DNA from: an uncultured Lachnospiraceae bacterium
GTDB taxonomy: Bacteria > Bacillota > Clostridia > Lachnospirales > Lachnospiraceae
Reading direction: 5' to 3'
Length of the DNA stretch: 57,904 bases
NCBI GenBank assembly: GCA_937920345.1
Contig: CALGVA010000060.1
Coordinates: 1-57,904 of the forward strand
The notes below the pieces were generated by a model. The model had not been told where the DNA came from. It worked only from the letters and a program-made list of their open reading frames with translations, and searched no databases. A program made the translations under genes and the position numbers. Shown one piece after another: positions 50,816 through 57,904 of this stretch (its first letter is position 1; each line of letters opens with the position of its first letter).

Positions 50816-50860
50816 ATTTATTTGGATTGCGTGAAATAGAATTATGGAATGAGGATTAAT

Positions 50861-50958
50861 GTGAAAAATCACACTGATGTGCTGATTTTTCACACGCAAA
50901 TTTGTGCCGGAGTGTCACAAATTTGTTTGATGACAGACGCAAATTTGATATTTGCGTC
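50861..50958 (+). repeat. Three-hairpin repeat element before mnmG
   Basis: Stem 1: GTGAAAAATC (50861-50870) / GATTTTTCAC (50884-50893). Stem 2: CAAATTTGTG (50897-50906) / CACAAATTTG (50916-50925). Stem 3: GACGCAAAT (50936-50944) / ATTTGCGTC (50950-50958). It ends 36 bases before the mnmG start. The stem 1-2 part matches the element at the right end of the window (57837-57904). Confidence 0.7.
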
Positions 50959-50994
50959 GTCTCGTCGCGTAAACGCTCCGAAATGAGGATTATT

Positions 50995-52911
50995 ATGACT
51001 GAGATCAGAGAACAATATGATGTCTGTGTAGTAGGTGCCGGACATGCGGGATGTGAAGCGGCGCTTGCCTGTGCGAGACTTGGACTGGAAACGATTATGT
51101 TTACGGTAAGCGTGGACAGTATTGCATTAATGCCCTGTAATCCGAATGTGGGAGGTACTTCCAAGGGACATCTGGTGCGGGAGATCGATGCGCTTGGCGG
51201 TGAAATGGGTAAGAATATAGATAAGACATTTATACAGTCCAAGATGTTAAACAAGTCTAAAGGCCCTGCGGTGCATTCTCTGCGGGCACAGGCGGATAAA
51301 GCGGAATATTCCCGGGAAATGCGCAAGGTATTGGAAAATCAGCAACATCTGACAATAAAACAGGCAGAAGTATGTGAACTGATTACGGATGCATATGAAG
51401 ATTCTTCTGAGATAGAAAACAGCATTGCGACGAAGAGAATTGCAGGTGTTAGGACATATACGGGTGCGTTATATGAATGTAAAGCAGTGATATTATGTAC
51501 CGGTACTTATCTGAAGGCAAGATGTCTGTGTGGTGAGGCGATTACTTATACGGGACCGAATGGATTACAGCCGGCAAATCATCTGACGGATTCTCTGATT
51601 GGTCTCGGTGTGGAAATGAGAAGATTTAAGACCGGTACGCCTGCCAGAATGGATGGCCGCACGGTAGATTACAGTAAAATGGAAGAACAGTTCGGAGACG
51701 AGAAGGTGATACCCTTTTCTTTTTCAACTGATCCGAAAAATGTGCAGATTGATCAGGTTTCCTGCTGGCTGACTTATACGAATGAGAAAACGCATGATAT
51801 TATCAGGGCAAATCTGGATCGTTCTCCGATCTATGCGGGTATAATAGAAGGAACCGGTCCGCGTTATTGTCCTTCGATAGAAGATAAAGTCGTAAAGTTT
51901 GCAGATAAGGAGAGACATCAGGTTTTTATCGAGCCGGAGGGAAAGCATACGCATGAAATGTATGTAGGCGGTATGTCTTCTTCTCTTCCGGAAGACGTGC
52001 AGCTTGCCATGTATCGGACGGTGCCCGGATTGGAAAACTGTAAGATCGTGCGGAATGCATATGCGATCGAATATGATTGTATTAATCCGAGACAGTTGTA
52101 TCCTACTCTGGAATTTAAAGATATTAAAGGATTGTTCAGCGGCGGACAGTTTAACGGCAGCAGTGGATATGAAGAGGCGGCGGCACAGGGATTGATTGCA
52201 GGAATTAATGCTGCCATGGAGATTCTGAATAAGGAAATGATCGTATTGGATCGTTCCCAGGCTTACATAGGTGTTTTGATTGATGATCTTGTGACAAAAG
52301 AGAATTATGAGCCTTACCGTATGATGACTTCCAGAGCAGAATATCGTTTATTGCTTCGTCAGGATAATGCGGATCTGCGGCTTCGTAAGATTGGATATCA
52401 AGTCGGACTTGTTTCAAAAGAAATTTATGAAGAGACGCTTCACAAGCAGGAACTGATCAATCAGGAAATTGAGAGATTAAAAAGTACGATGATTGGCGCG
52501 GCAAAGGAAAATCAGCAATTTCTGGCGGCTCATGAAAGTTCTACACTTAAGACAGCAGCCAGCCTGGCGGAACTTATGTGTCGTCCGGAACTGACATACG
52601 ATATGTTATCGGCGCTTGACCCCAAACGCCCTCTACTCCCGGCAGATGTGATAGAACAAGCGGAGATTGAGATAAAATATGAAGGTTATATTATCAGGCA
52701 GCAGCGTCAGGTAGAGCAGTATAAGAAAATGGAGAAGAGAAGGATTCCGGCTGATCTTGATTATCATAAGATTAGTTCACTCCGGTTGGAGGCAAGACAG
52801 AAACTGATCGCATATAAACCTGTGTCGGTTGGACAGGCTTCGAGAATTTCCGGAGTATCTCCTGCAGATATTTCTGTGTTACTGGTGTATCTGGAGCAGT
52901 ATAAGAAGTAA
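50995..52911 (+). CDS. mnmG: tRNA uridine modification protein MnmG/GidA (638 aa)
   Basis: FAD/NADH-dependent partner of MnmE in modification of U34 in tRNAs. FAD-binding motif GAGHAGCEAALA (about residues 14-25), followed by CNPNVGGTSKGHLVREIDALGGEMG, the family signature, then FNGSSGYEEAAAQGLIAGINAAM near residue 385-410 and the C-terminal helical domain ending VSPADISVLLVYLEQYK. ATG 50995 has GAGG nine bases upstream; earlier in-frame starts would run through the repeat element. It follows mnmE by 180 bases and shares its transcript only if the hairpins allow. Confidence 0.97.
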   Translation: MTEIREQYDVCVVGAGHAGCEAALACARLGLETIMFTVSVDSIALMPCNPNVGGTSKGHLVREIDALGGEMGKNIDKTFIQSKMLNKSKGPAVHSLRAQADKAEYSREMRKVLENQQHLTIKQAEVCELITDAYEDSSEIENSIATKRIAGVRTYTGALYECKAVILCTGTYLKARCLCGEAITYTGPNGLQPANHLTDSLIGLGVEMRRFKTGTPARMDGRTVDYSKMEEQFGDEKVIPFSFSTDPKNVQIDQVSCWLTYTNEKTHDIIRANLDRSPIYAGIIEGTGPRYCPSIEDKVVKFADKERHQVFIEPEGKHTHEMYVGGMSSSLPEDVQLAMYRTVPGLENCKIVRNAYAIEYDCINPRQLYPTLEFKDIKGLFSGGQFNGSSGYEEAAAQGLIAGINAAMEILNKEMIVLDRSQAYIGVLIDDLVTKENYEPYRMMTSRAEYRLLLRQDNADLRLRKIGYQVGLVSKEIYEETLHKQELINQEIERLKSTMIGAAKENQQFLAAHESSTLKTAASLAELMCRPELTYDMLSALDPKRPLLPADVIEQAEIEIKYEGYIIRQQRQVEQYKKMEKRRIPADLDYHKISSLRLEARQKLIAYKPVSVGQASRISGVSPADISVLLVYLEQYKK

Positions 52912-52913
52912 TC

Positions 52914-52949
52914 GTAACAGTGGAGCAGAGCCTAAGGCTGAAATGTTAC
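52914..52949 (+). repeat. Hairpin repeat between mnmG and rsmG
   Basis: GTAACAG (52914-52920) ... AGCCT/AGGCT ... TGTTAC (52944-52949) forms a stem-loop. The right half AAGGCTGAAATGTTAC differs from the arm of the recF-gyrB inverted repeat in one base. CTGAAATGTTAC recurs at about 55658-55669. Confidence 0.5.
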
Positions 52950-53010
52950 AAGTAATCGTTATAGGAAAGTTATTTAGAGAATAGAATTGACAGGAAAAGG
53001 TAATATTGAA

Positions 53011-53769
53011 ATGTCATGTGAACGAATTGATTTAAAAAATTATAATCTGGATACATTTTGTCAGGATTTGAAAGAATTGAATATTGTTTTGAATGAAAAA
53101 CAATTATGTCAGTTTATGCAGTATTATGAATTGCTGATCGAGTGGAATCAGGTAATTAACCTGACTGCGATTACAGAGTTTAATGAGGTTTTGAAAAAAC
53201 ATTTTATAGACAGTCTGACATTAGCGAAAGTTTGTGATTTGACAGAAACTTCTGTGATTGATATCGGAACAGGTGCGGGTTTTCCGGGTATACCGCTTAA
53301 GATTGCTTTTCCGAATCTGCAGGTGACGCTTATGGATTCTCTGGGTAAGAGAGTTGATTTTCTAAATAAAGTCATTCATGTATTAGGGTTGGACGGGATA
53401 GAAGCGATTCACGGAAGAGCTGAAGATTATGCGAAGCCTGATTTGCTACGGGAAAAATATGATCTGTGCGTATCCAGAGCGGTTGCAAATCTTGCCTCGC
53501 TTTCAGAGTATTGCCTTCCTTATGTAAAAACAGGCGGTATGTTTATTGCTTATAAGTCAGAAAAAATTACGGAAGAAATGAAAAATGCCGAGTATGCAAT
53601 TAATCTGTTGGGTGGAGAAGTAAAAGAACAGATTGGATTTACCCTGCCTCATTCGGAATTATACAGGAATCTGTTTGTAGTAATAAAAAAGAAAGAGACG
53701 CCGGTGAAATATCCGAGAAAGGCTGGTATTGTGACAAAAAAGCCCCTTTTTGACCGGAGAAATAATTGA
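53011..53769 (+). CDS. rsmG: 16S rRNA m7G527 methyltransferase RsmG (252 aa)
   Basis: Methylates G527 in 16S rRNA with S-adenosylmethionine. The SAM loop is VIDIGTGAGFPGIPLKI (about residues 85-101), preceded by WNQVINLTAITEFNEVLKKHFIDSL, the family signature, and followed by LMDSLGKRVDFLN (acidic SAM-ribose contact) and CVSRAVANLASLSEY (catalytic region). The C-terminus ends RKAGIVTKKPLFDRR, where GxPxKxPL-like residues are usual. ATG 53011 is chosen; GGAAAAGG is 10 bases upstream, and a TTG at 52987 is in frame. Follows mnmG by 100 bases, as is typical. Confidence 0.95.
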   Translation: MSCERIDLKNYNLDTFCQDLKELNIVLNEKQLCQFMQYYELLIEWNQVINLTAITEFNEVLKKHFIDSLTLAKVCDLTETSVIDIGTGAGFPGIPLKIAFPNLQVTLMDSLGKRVDFLNKVIHVLGLDGIEAIHGRAEDYAKPDLLREKYDLCVSRAVANLASLSEYCLPYVKTGGMFIAYKSEKITEEMKNAEYAINLLGGEVKEQIGFTLPHSELYRNLFVVIKKKETPVKYPRKAGIVTKKPLFDRRNN

Positions 53770-53816
53770 GGAATATATAATTTGTGTAATAGAGCAGCGT
53801 AGAAACGGAGTCAGAT

Positions 53817-55574
53817 ATGAAAATATTGCTTGTTGCAATCAATGCCAAATATATACATTCCAATCCTGCCGTTTTTTCTTTGAAGGCATGTGCCGGTGAG
53901 TATGAATCCTGTGTAGATGTGGCGGAGTATACGATTAATCAACAGCCTTCTTATATTTTGCATGAAATATACAGAAAGCACCCTGATGTAATTGCTTTTT
54001 CCTGTTATATCTGGAATCGTAGTCTGATTGCCGGGATAATTTCCGATCTGCATAAAATCATGCCTGATACAGATCTCTGGGCAGGCGGACCGGAGGTTTC
54101 TTATGATGCGGCTGATGTGATAAAGGAATGGAAGCTCAGAGGTGTTATGTCCGGTTGTGGCGAAGGTTCTTTTTATCATCTTGTATCTGCTTATGTGAAT
54201 GGTACTTCCGTAAATCTTCCGGCTGTTCTTGACGGAAATTGTACACATTGCTTTTACCTGGATGACATTCCCTTCTGGTATCAGAATATAGATGATTTTG
54301 AACATCGGATTATTTATTATGAGAGCAGCCGCGGGTGTCCTTTTTCATGCAGCTATTGCCTTTCTTCTATTGATAAGACAATGGATTTTCGTTCTTTAGA
54401 ACGCGTATACAGTGACCTGGATTTTTTTCTACAACATAATGTTGTACAAGTGAAATTTGTAGATCGTACTTTTAATTGTAAAAAGGAACATGCCCTCCCG
54501 ATTCTGCAGTATATAGCGGAGCATGATAACGGGATTACTAATTTTCATTTTGAAATTGCTGCAGATCTTCTGGATGAGGATTATTTTATCATATTGGAAA
54601 AATTTCGTCCCGGCGCTGTGCAGTTTGAAATCGGGGTGCAGTCTACGCATCCTGAGACGATTTCTGAAATTAACAGAAAGATGGATTTCCATAAAGTTGC
54701 CGGGGTTGTCAGAAGAATTTCCTCCTGGAATAATATCCATATTCATCTGGATTTAATTGCGGGTCTGCCTTATGAAGATATAGAAACTTTCCATAAGTCT
54801 TTTGATGATGTTTATGCGCTTGCTCCGGAACAGCTTCAGCTTGGATTTCTCAAGGTATTGAAGGGATCATCCATGGAAGCGCATACTGCGGCGTATGAAC
54901 TTGTATATACTTCACTGCCGCCTTATGAAGTTCTTTCGACAAAGTGGCTTTCTTATGAAGATGTCTGTCATTTGAAACAGATCGAGGAGGTTTTGGAGAT
55001 TTATTATAACAGTGGACAGTTTCGGAATACATTGCAATATTTATGTCGGTTTTTTAATACTCCGTATGATATGTATGACGGGCTTGCATCCTGGTATGAG
55101 GAGCATGAGTTGTTTGGTGTACAGTCGTCCCGCATTAAAAAATATGATATTTTGATGGAATATGCGGAGGCGTGGATCAGACATGATATACAGTCAGGAA
55201 AAAGTGATTCCGGAGAAAATGATTTCTTAGAAACATCTGAAGTTAAGTATATGTCGTTGGAACAAAAAATTTTAATTCTAAAAGAATATCTGACTTATGA
55301 TTTGTATCTGAGAGAGCATATGAAAAATCGTCCTTCTTTTGCTCCCTCTTTAGAGAGATGGAAGGACGATATCTGTTATATACTGCATCAAGAATCACAA
55401 GATCATTTGATGTTTCCTGAATTGTCCGGCTGTAATTATCGTGAACTGACGAAAGCGCTGCATCTTGAAGTTTTTCAATATATTTTCGAACAGCCCTCTA
55501 TTATGATCTTTTCTTATAATAAAAGAGATCCTTTGACTAATAATGGAACGGTTACACAGATAAAGCTGCATTAA
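53817..55574 (+). CDS. B12-binding-type radical SAM protein, DUF4080 (585 aa)
   Basis: A radical S-adenosylmethionine enzyme of unknown substrate. Residues about 1-135 form a cobalamin-binding-like Rossmann domain (MKILLVAINAKYIHSNPAVFSL ... IAFSCYIWNRSLIAGIISDLHKI ... WAGGPEVSYD). The iron-sulphur site is RGCPFSCSYCLSS (about 177-189, CxxxCxxC). EIGVQSTHPETISEINRKMD and HLDLIAGLPYED are typical of this class. The C-terminal part (about 395-585) fits DUF4080. The usual B12-contact motif DxHxxG is not seen, so the first domain may not bind B12. GGAG before ATG 53817. It follows rsmG by 47 bases and may be co-transcribed. Confidence 0.87.
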   Translation: MKILLVAINAKYIHSNPAVFSLKACAGEYESCVDVAEYTINQQPSYILHEIYRKHPDVIAFSCYIWNRSLIAGIISDLHKIMPDTDLWAGGPEVSYDAADVIKEWKLRGVMSGCGEGSFYHLVSAYVNGTSVNLPAVLDGNCTHCFYLDDIPFWYQNIDDFEHRIIYYESSRGCPFSCSYCLSSIDKTMDFRSLERVYSDLDFFLQHNVVQVKFVDRTFNCKKEHALPILQYIAEHDNGITNFHFEIAADLLDEDYFIILEKFRPGAVQFEIGVQSTHPETISEINRKMDFHKVAGVVRRISSWNNIHIHLDLIAGLPYEDIETFHKSFDDVYALAPEQLQLGFLKVLKGSSMEAHTAAYELVYTSLPPYEVLSTKWLSYEDVCHLKQIEEVLEIYYNSGQFRNTLQYLCRFFNTPYDMYDGLASWYEEHELFGVQSSRIKKYDILMEYAEAWIRHDIQSGKSDSGENDFLETSEVKYMSLEQKILILKEYLTYDLYLREHMKNRPSFAPSLERWKDDICYILHQESQDHLMFPELSGCNYRELTKALHLEVFQYIFEQPSIMIFSYNKRDPLTNNGTVTQIKLH

Positions 55575-55702
55575 AGTTTTGTCTTATGATAATAACTTTG
55601 ATTGACAAAGGTATACACGTATTAAAGCTGGATCATTTCAGTAGCAGGAAGTAAAATCTGAAATGTTACTTTATCATATTTTATGTGTGCAGATTTTATA
55701 TA

Positions 55703-56653
55703 CTACGAAAGTAAAAATATTTTAATCTGCTCTAAAATTTCATCCGGTGCTTCCAGTTGAGGAAGATGTTTTGTGACAGGAATGTATACATATTCGATTG
55801 CTGCGTTATAGTACTGATAATTTTCAATTGTTGTCACAATGTCCTTTTCTTTTTCACCGCCGATCATGAGAATACTGTTGTTGATTTCTTTTAACTCGTG
55901 GAGAATATTCATATTCATGTATTTTCCTGCATAGCTGGCAAAAGCAAACTTTGAATAGTAATTTCCTGTGTGTGCTGCTTCAAGGTAATTCAAAATATAT
56001 TTTTCTTTGACTTCATTTGGCTGATAGAAATATTGTTTTTTGAAATCATCTTCTATACTCTGCCTGTTAGTGAGCACATGATAAGTAAAGGTTCCGAGGA
56101 TCGGAATTTCCAGGAAGAATTTCATTAATTTAGTCTGCCGGGACGGAATCTGATTTTGTAAATAGAGACTCTGCGGATTAATGAAAATCAATTTGTTCAT
56201 AATATCCGGATTGTTGTGACATGCCATAATGACAAATGGAACAGATTCGCCGGATACAACGACAGAAGTTTTTCTGCCGATTACATTTTTGATAAAATCA
56301 GTGATTAATTGTTCATACAGATTATTAGTATATGTTATGGAAGGTTTATCGGATAAACCATAGCCTAACAGGTCAATAGAATATATCTCATTTTTTGCGG
56401 TGAGATTATTGATCAGTCTGTGGTACTCGTAATTAGAGCTTCCAGCCGTCAGATCATGAATCAAAAGTAAAGGTGCTCCGCTGCCCTTTTTCTGATATCT
56501 GATCTTACCAAAACGCCACTCGTAATAATGGTTCTCGGAGTTAGCCAGTAAATTTTTAACGGTGCATAAAGAAGTATGTACCCGATTGATAACATGAATT
56601 GCCGTGATAGAGAAGGTAGATAATAATAGTGCCGTGGTTATTTTTTTATTCAT
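55703..56653 (-). CDS. Alpha/beta hydrolase with N-terminal membrane anchor (316 aa)
   Basis: MNKKITTALLLSTFSITAIHVINRV is a single membrane anchor or uncut signal. The hydrolase fold follows: KGSGAPLLLIHDLTAGSSNYEYHRL (oxyanion-loop strand), IYSIDLLGYGLSDKPSITYT, the nucleophile region VVVSGESVPFVIMACHNNPD, and near the end ILMIGGEKEKDIV with an acidic residue and VTKHLPQLEAPDEILEQI with the catalytic His. The elbow reads G-E-S-V-P in place of G-x-S-x-G. It is a known variation in some clostridial homologues only by my impression. Substrate unknown. GGAGG lies before ATG 56653; divergent from the kinase gene. Confidence 0.86.
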   Translation of the reverse strand: MNKKITTALLLSTFSITAIHVINRVHTSLCTVKNLLANSENHYYEWRFGKIRYQKKGSGAPLLLIHDLTAGSSNYEYHRLINNLTAKNEIYSIDLLGYGLSDKPSITYTNNLYEQLITDFIKNVIGRKTSVVVSGESVPFVIMACHNNPDIMNKLIFINPQSLYLQNQIPSRQTKLMKFFLEIPILGTFTYHVLTNRQSIEDDFKKQYFYQPNEVKEKYILNYLEAAHTGNYYSKFAFASYAGKYMNMNILHELKEINNSILMIGGEKEKDIVTTIENYQYYNAAIEYVYIPVTKHLPQLEAPDEILEQIKIFLLS

Positions 56654-56817
56654 GAGTAATCCTCCAGAAAATCACTTTTACATATGGTTATTATATAAGT
56701 TTCACATTTGAATTGCTATACTTTTTATAGTATATCATAAATATGCTATAAAAAACTTTTCTATTTTTAAAATTTAGTATATGATTAGAATATCAAAATA
56801 GTAAGGGGAGAGGACTT

Positions 56818-57801
56818 ATGGATTTGGCAAGTTACGATATCATACAGGGAATGTATGATGATCTGAAAAAAGAGCAGACACGTCATCTTTCCGAATTGAG
56901 TGAAAAGAAAATTCAAATCGATGCCATTGATAGTTATCTGAACAGTCTTTTAAATAAAGAAGAAAGTGATTTAAAAGTTTTTCTTCCAAGAAAAGTAGAG
57001 ACTGTATACGCAGATGTTATAGAACAAAACAGACAACAGAAAGAAAAATTGTGTTCCGAGTGCAGCGAGATTGAGAAACTTCTGCATTTGGAAAATAAAA
57101 GAATTGACCAGTTACAAAAGGTATTGGCTGAAAAGTCTTTTATGATTCACGTGAAACAACTTTCTATTCTGGATGCACAGGAGAAGGAACGACAGAGAAT
57201 AGCAAGGGATCTGCACGATACATCATTGCAAAATCTGACCCATCTTGTTCATAAGATTGAATTAAGTTCTCTTTATATTGACGAGGACCCTGTGAAGGCT
57301 AAGCTGGAACTTGCCACAGTCGGTAAGGGAATCCGTAAAGTTATTGAAGAAATTCGAAATAGTATATTTGATTTAAGACCGATGTCTTTTGATGATCTTG
57401 GAATGAAGGAAACGATTGAAAAAATGCTCCTTCTTCTCAATCAGGAAAAGAAGTTTCATATTATAGAAGATATAGATAATATCAGCATGAAACAGTCTGC
57501 TCCGACTACACAAATTCTTTTTCTTTCCATATATCGTATTATTCAGGAATGCGTGCAAAATTCGTTAAAGCATTCCGGAGGAAATGAAATTATTGTAAGA
57601 TTGAAAGAAAAGGATGTGAATTATAAAATTATTGTCCAGGATAATGGGACGGGTTTTGATGTAAATGAAGCTGCGAAGAAAGAAAAGCATTTTGGATTGT
57701 CTGTCATTCGAGAAAGAGTTTATTTTTTAGGAGGCAAAATTGATATTGATACGCAGAATGGTACTTCTATTGAAATAGATATTCCAAAAGTAGATGCTTA
57801 G
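56818..57801 (+). CDS. Cytosolic sensor histidine kinase, HisKA_3 type (327 aa)
   Basis: No membrane segment; an N-terminal coiled coil (about residues 1-120) precedes the dimerisation helix with ERQRIARDLHDTSLQNLTHLV (His133) of the NarL/LiaS/DegS-like family, and the ATPase domain (about 215-325; IIQECVQNSLKHSGG, DNGTGFDV, HFGLSVIRERVYFLGG). The soluble layout is like DegS, which senses through partners in the cytosol. GGGGAGAGG before ATG 56818. The expected NarL-type response regulator should begin just after the window. Confidence 0.93.
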   Translation: MDLASYDIIQGMYDDLKKEQTRHLSELSEKKIQIDAIDSYLNSLLNKEESDLKVFLPRKVETVYADVIEQNRQQKEKLCSECSEIEKLLHLENKRIDQLQKVLAEKSFMIHVKQLSILDAQEKERQRIARDLHDTSLQNLTHLVHKIELSSLYIDEDPVKAKLELATVGKGIRKVIEEIRNSIFDLRPMSFDDLGMKETIEKMLLLLNQEKKFHIIEDIDNISMKQSAPTTQILFLSIYRIIQECVQNSLKHSGGNEIIVRLKEKDVNYKIIVQDNGTGFDVNEAAKKEKHFGLSVIRERVYFLGGKIDIDTQNGTSIEIDIPKVDA

Positions 57802-57836
57802 TTAATTACTTTGGAAAAAGAAATTGGAGATATGGA

Positions 57837-57904
57837 GATTAGTGTGAACAATAAGCTTGATAGCTCATTTTTCACACGGCTATTTGTGCCGCAGGCGTCA
57901 CAAA
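57837..57904 (+). repeat. Dispersed palindromic repeat at the window end (cut)
   Basis: GATTAGTGTGAA...TCATTTTTCACACGGCTATTTGTGCC...TCACAAA resembles the element before mnmG (50853-50925) in order and sequence; stem ATTTGTG (57882-57888) / CACAAA (57899-57904). It is cut by the window end. Confidence 0.55.

Noticed and set aside
57802..57836. Start of a response regulator after the sensor kinase
   Set aside because: The few bases before the repeat show no start codon with a ribosome binding site; the partner, if present, lies outside.

Overview
The window carries a chromosomal replication origin and its conserved neighbours, flanked by a long accessory-looking segment. Protein sequences, gene order (gyrA-gyrB-recF-S4 protein-dnaN-dnaA | oriC | rpmH-rnpA-yidD-yidC-jag-mnmE-mnmG-rsmG), AGGAGG-type ribosome binding sites and families such as DUF2975, DUF4173, DUF4179 and DUF4080 point to a Firmicute of the Lachnospiraceae (Clostridium cluster XIVa) type. 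I cannot name the genus. Genes left of the origin (dnaA to gyrA) are on the minus strand and those right of it on the plus strand, so core genes run with the two diverging forks. By eye the left 20 kb is clearly richer in G+C than the AT-rich origin region.

Layout. 0.2-2.4 kb: two GNAT acetyltransferases and a small heat shock protein with a structured leader. 2.6-10.4 kb: two ECF sigma/anti-sigma modules, each linked to a lipoprotein gene (a von Willebrand A lipoprotein, and a lipoprotein heading the second sigma operon). Both lipoprotein genes have the same candidate promoter, GCAACC-N16-GGTATT, so this looks like one envelope-sensing regulatory circuit. 10.6-12.7 kb: an FtsX ectodomain remnant and two proteins of an uncharacterised family. 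13-17.3 kb: a response regulator-sensor kinase-ABC transporter operon. 17.7-20.2 kb: an acetyltransferase, then a lipoprotein-CPBP protease pair. 20.4-26.6 kb: a 2056-residue secreted protein with seven Ig-like repeats, a GH16 beta-glucanase domain, six carbohydrate-binding-like repeats and an Asp/Asn-rich tail.

26.7-36.8 kb: an XRE DNA-binding domain fused to a PurM-like domain whose ATP-loop motifs are altered; a DUF2975-XRE-DUF4173 membrane cassette; a MATE exporter; a flavin reductase-rubredoxin; a Cys-rich protein with a sliding-clamp-binding motif; an XRE membrane regulator; a PD-(D/E)XK transposase-like nuclease; and a metallophosphoesterase. 36.9-45.8 kb: replication genes on minus. 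45.8-46.4 kb: oriC, with a second DnaA-box group between dnaA and dnaN. 46.4-53.8 kb: ribosomal protein L34, RNase P, membrane insertion and tRNA/rRNA modification genes. 53.8-57.8 kb: a B12-type radical SAM protein, an alpha/beta hydrolase and a cytosolic sensor kinase whose partner probably lies beyond the window.

No rRNA, tRNA, CRISPR array, insertion sequence or prophage was seen. Several intergenic palindromic repeats recur just upstream of genes. The first 217 bases hold nothing I can support.
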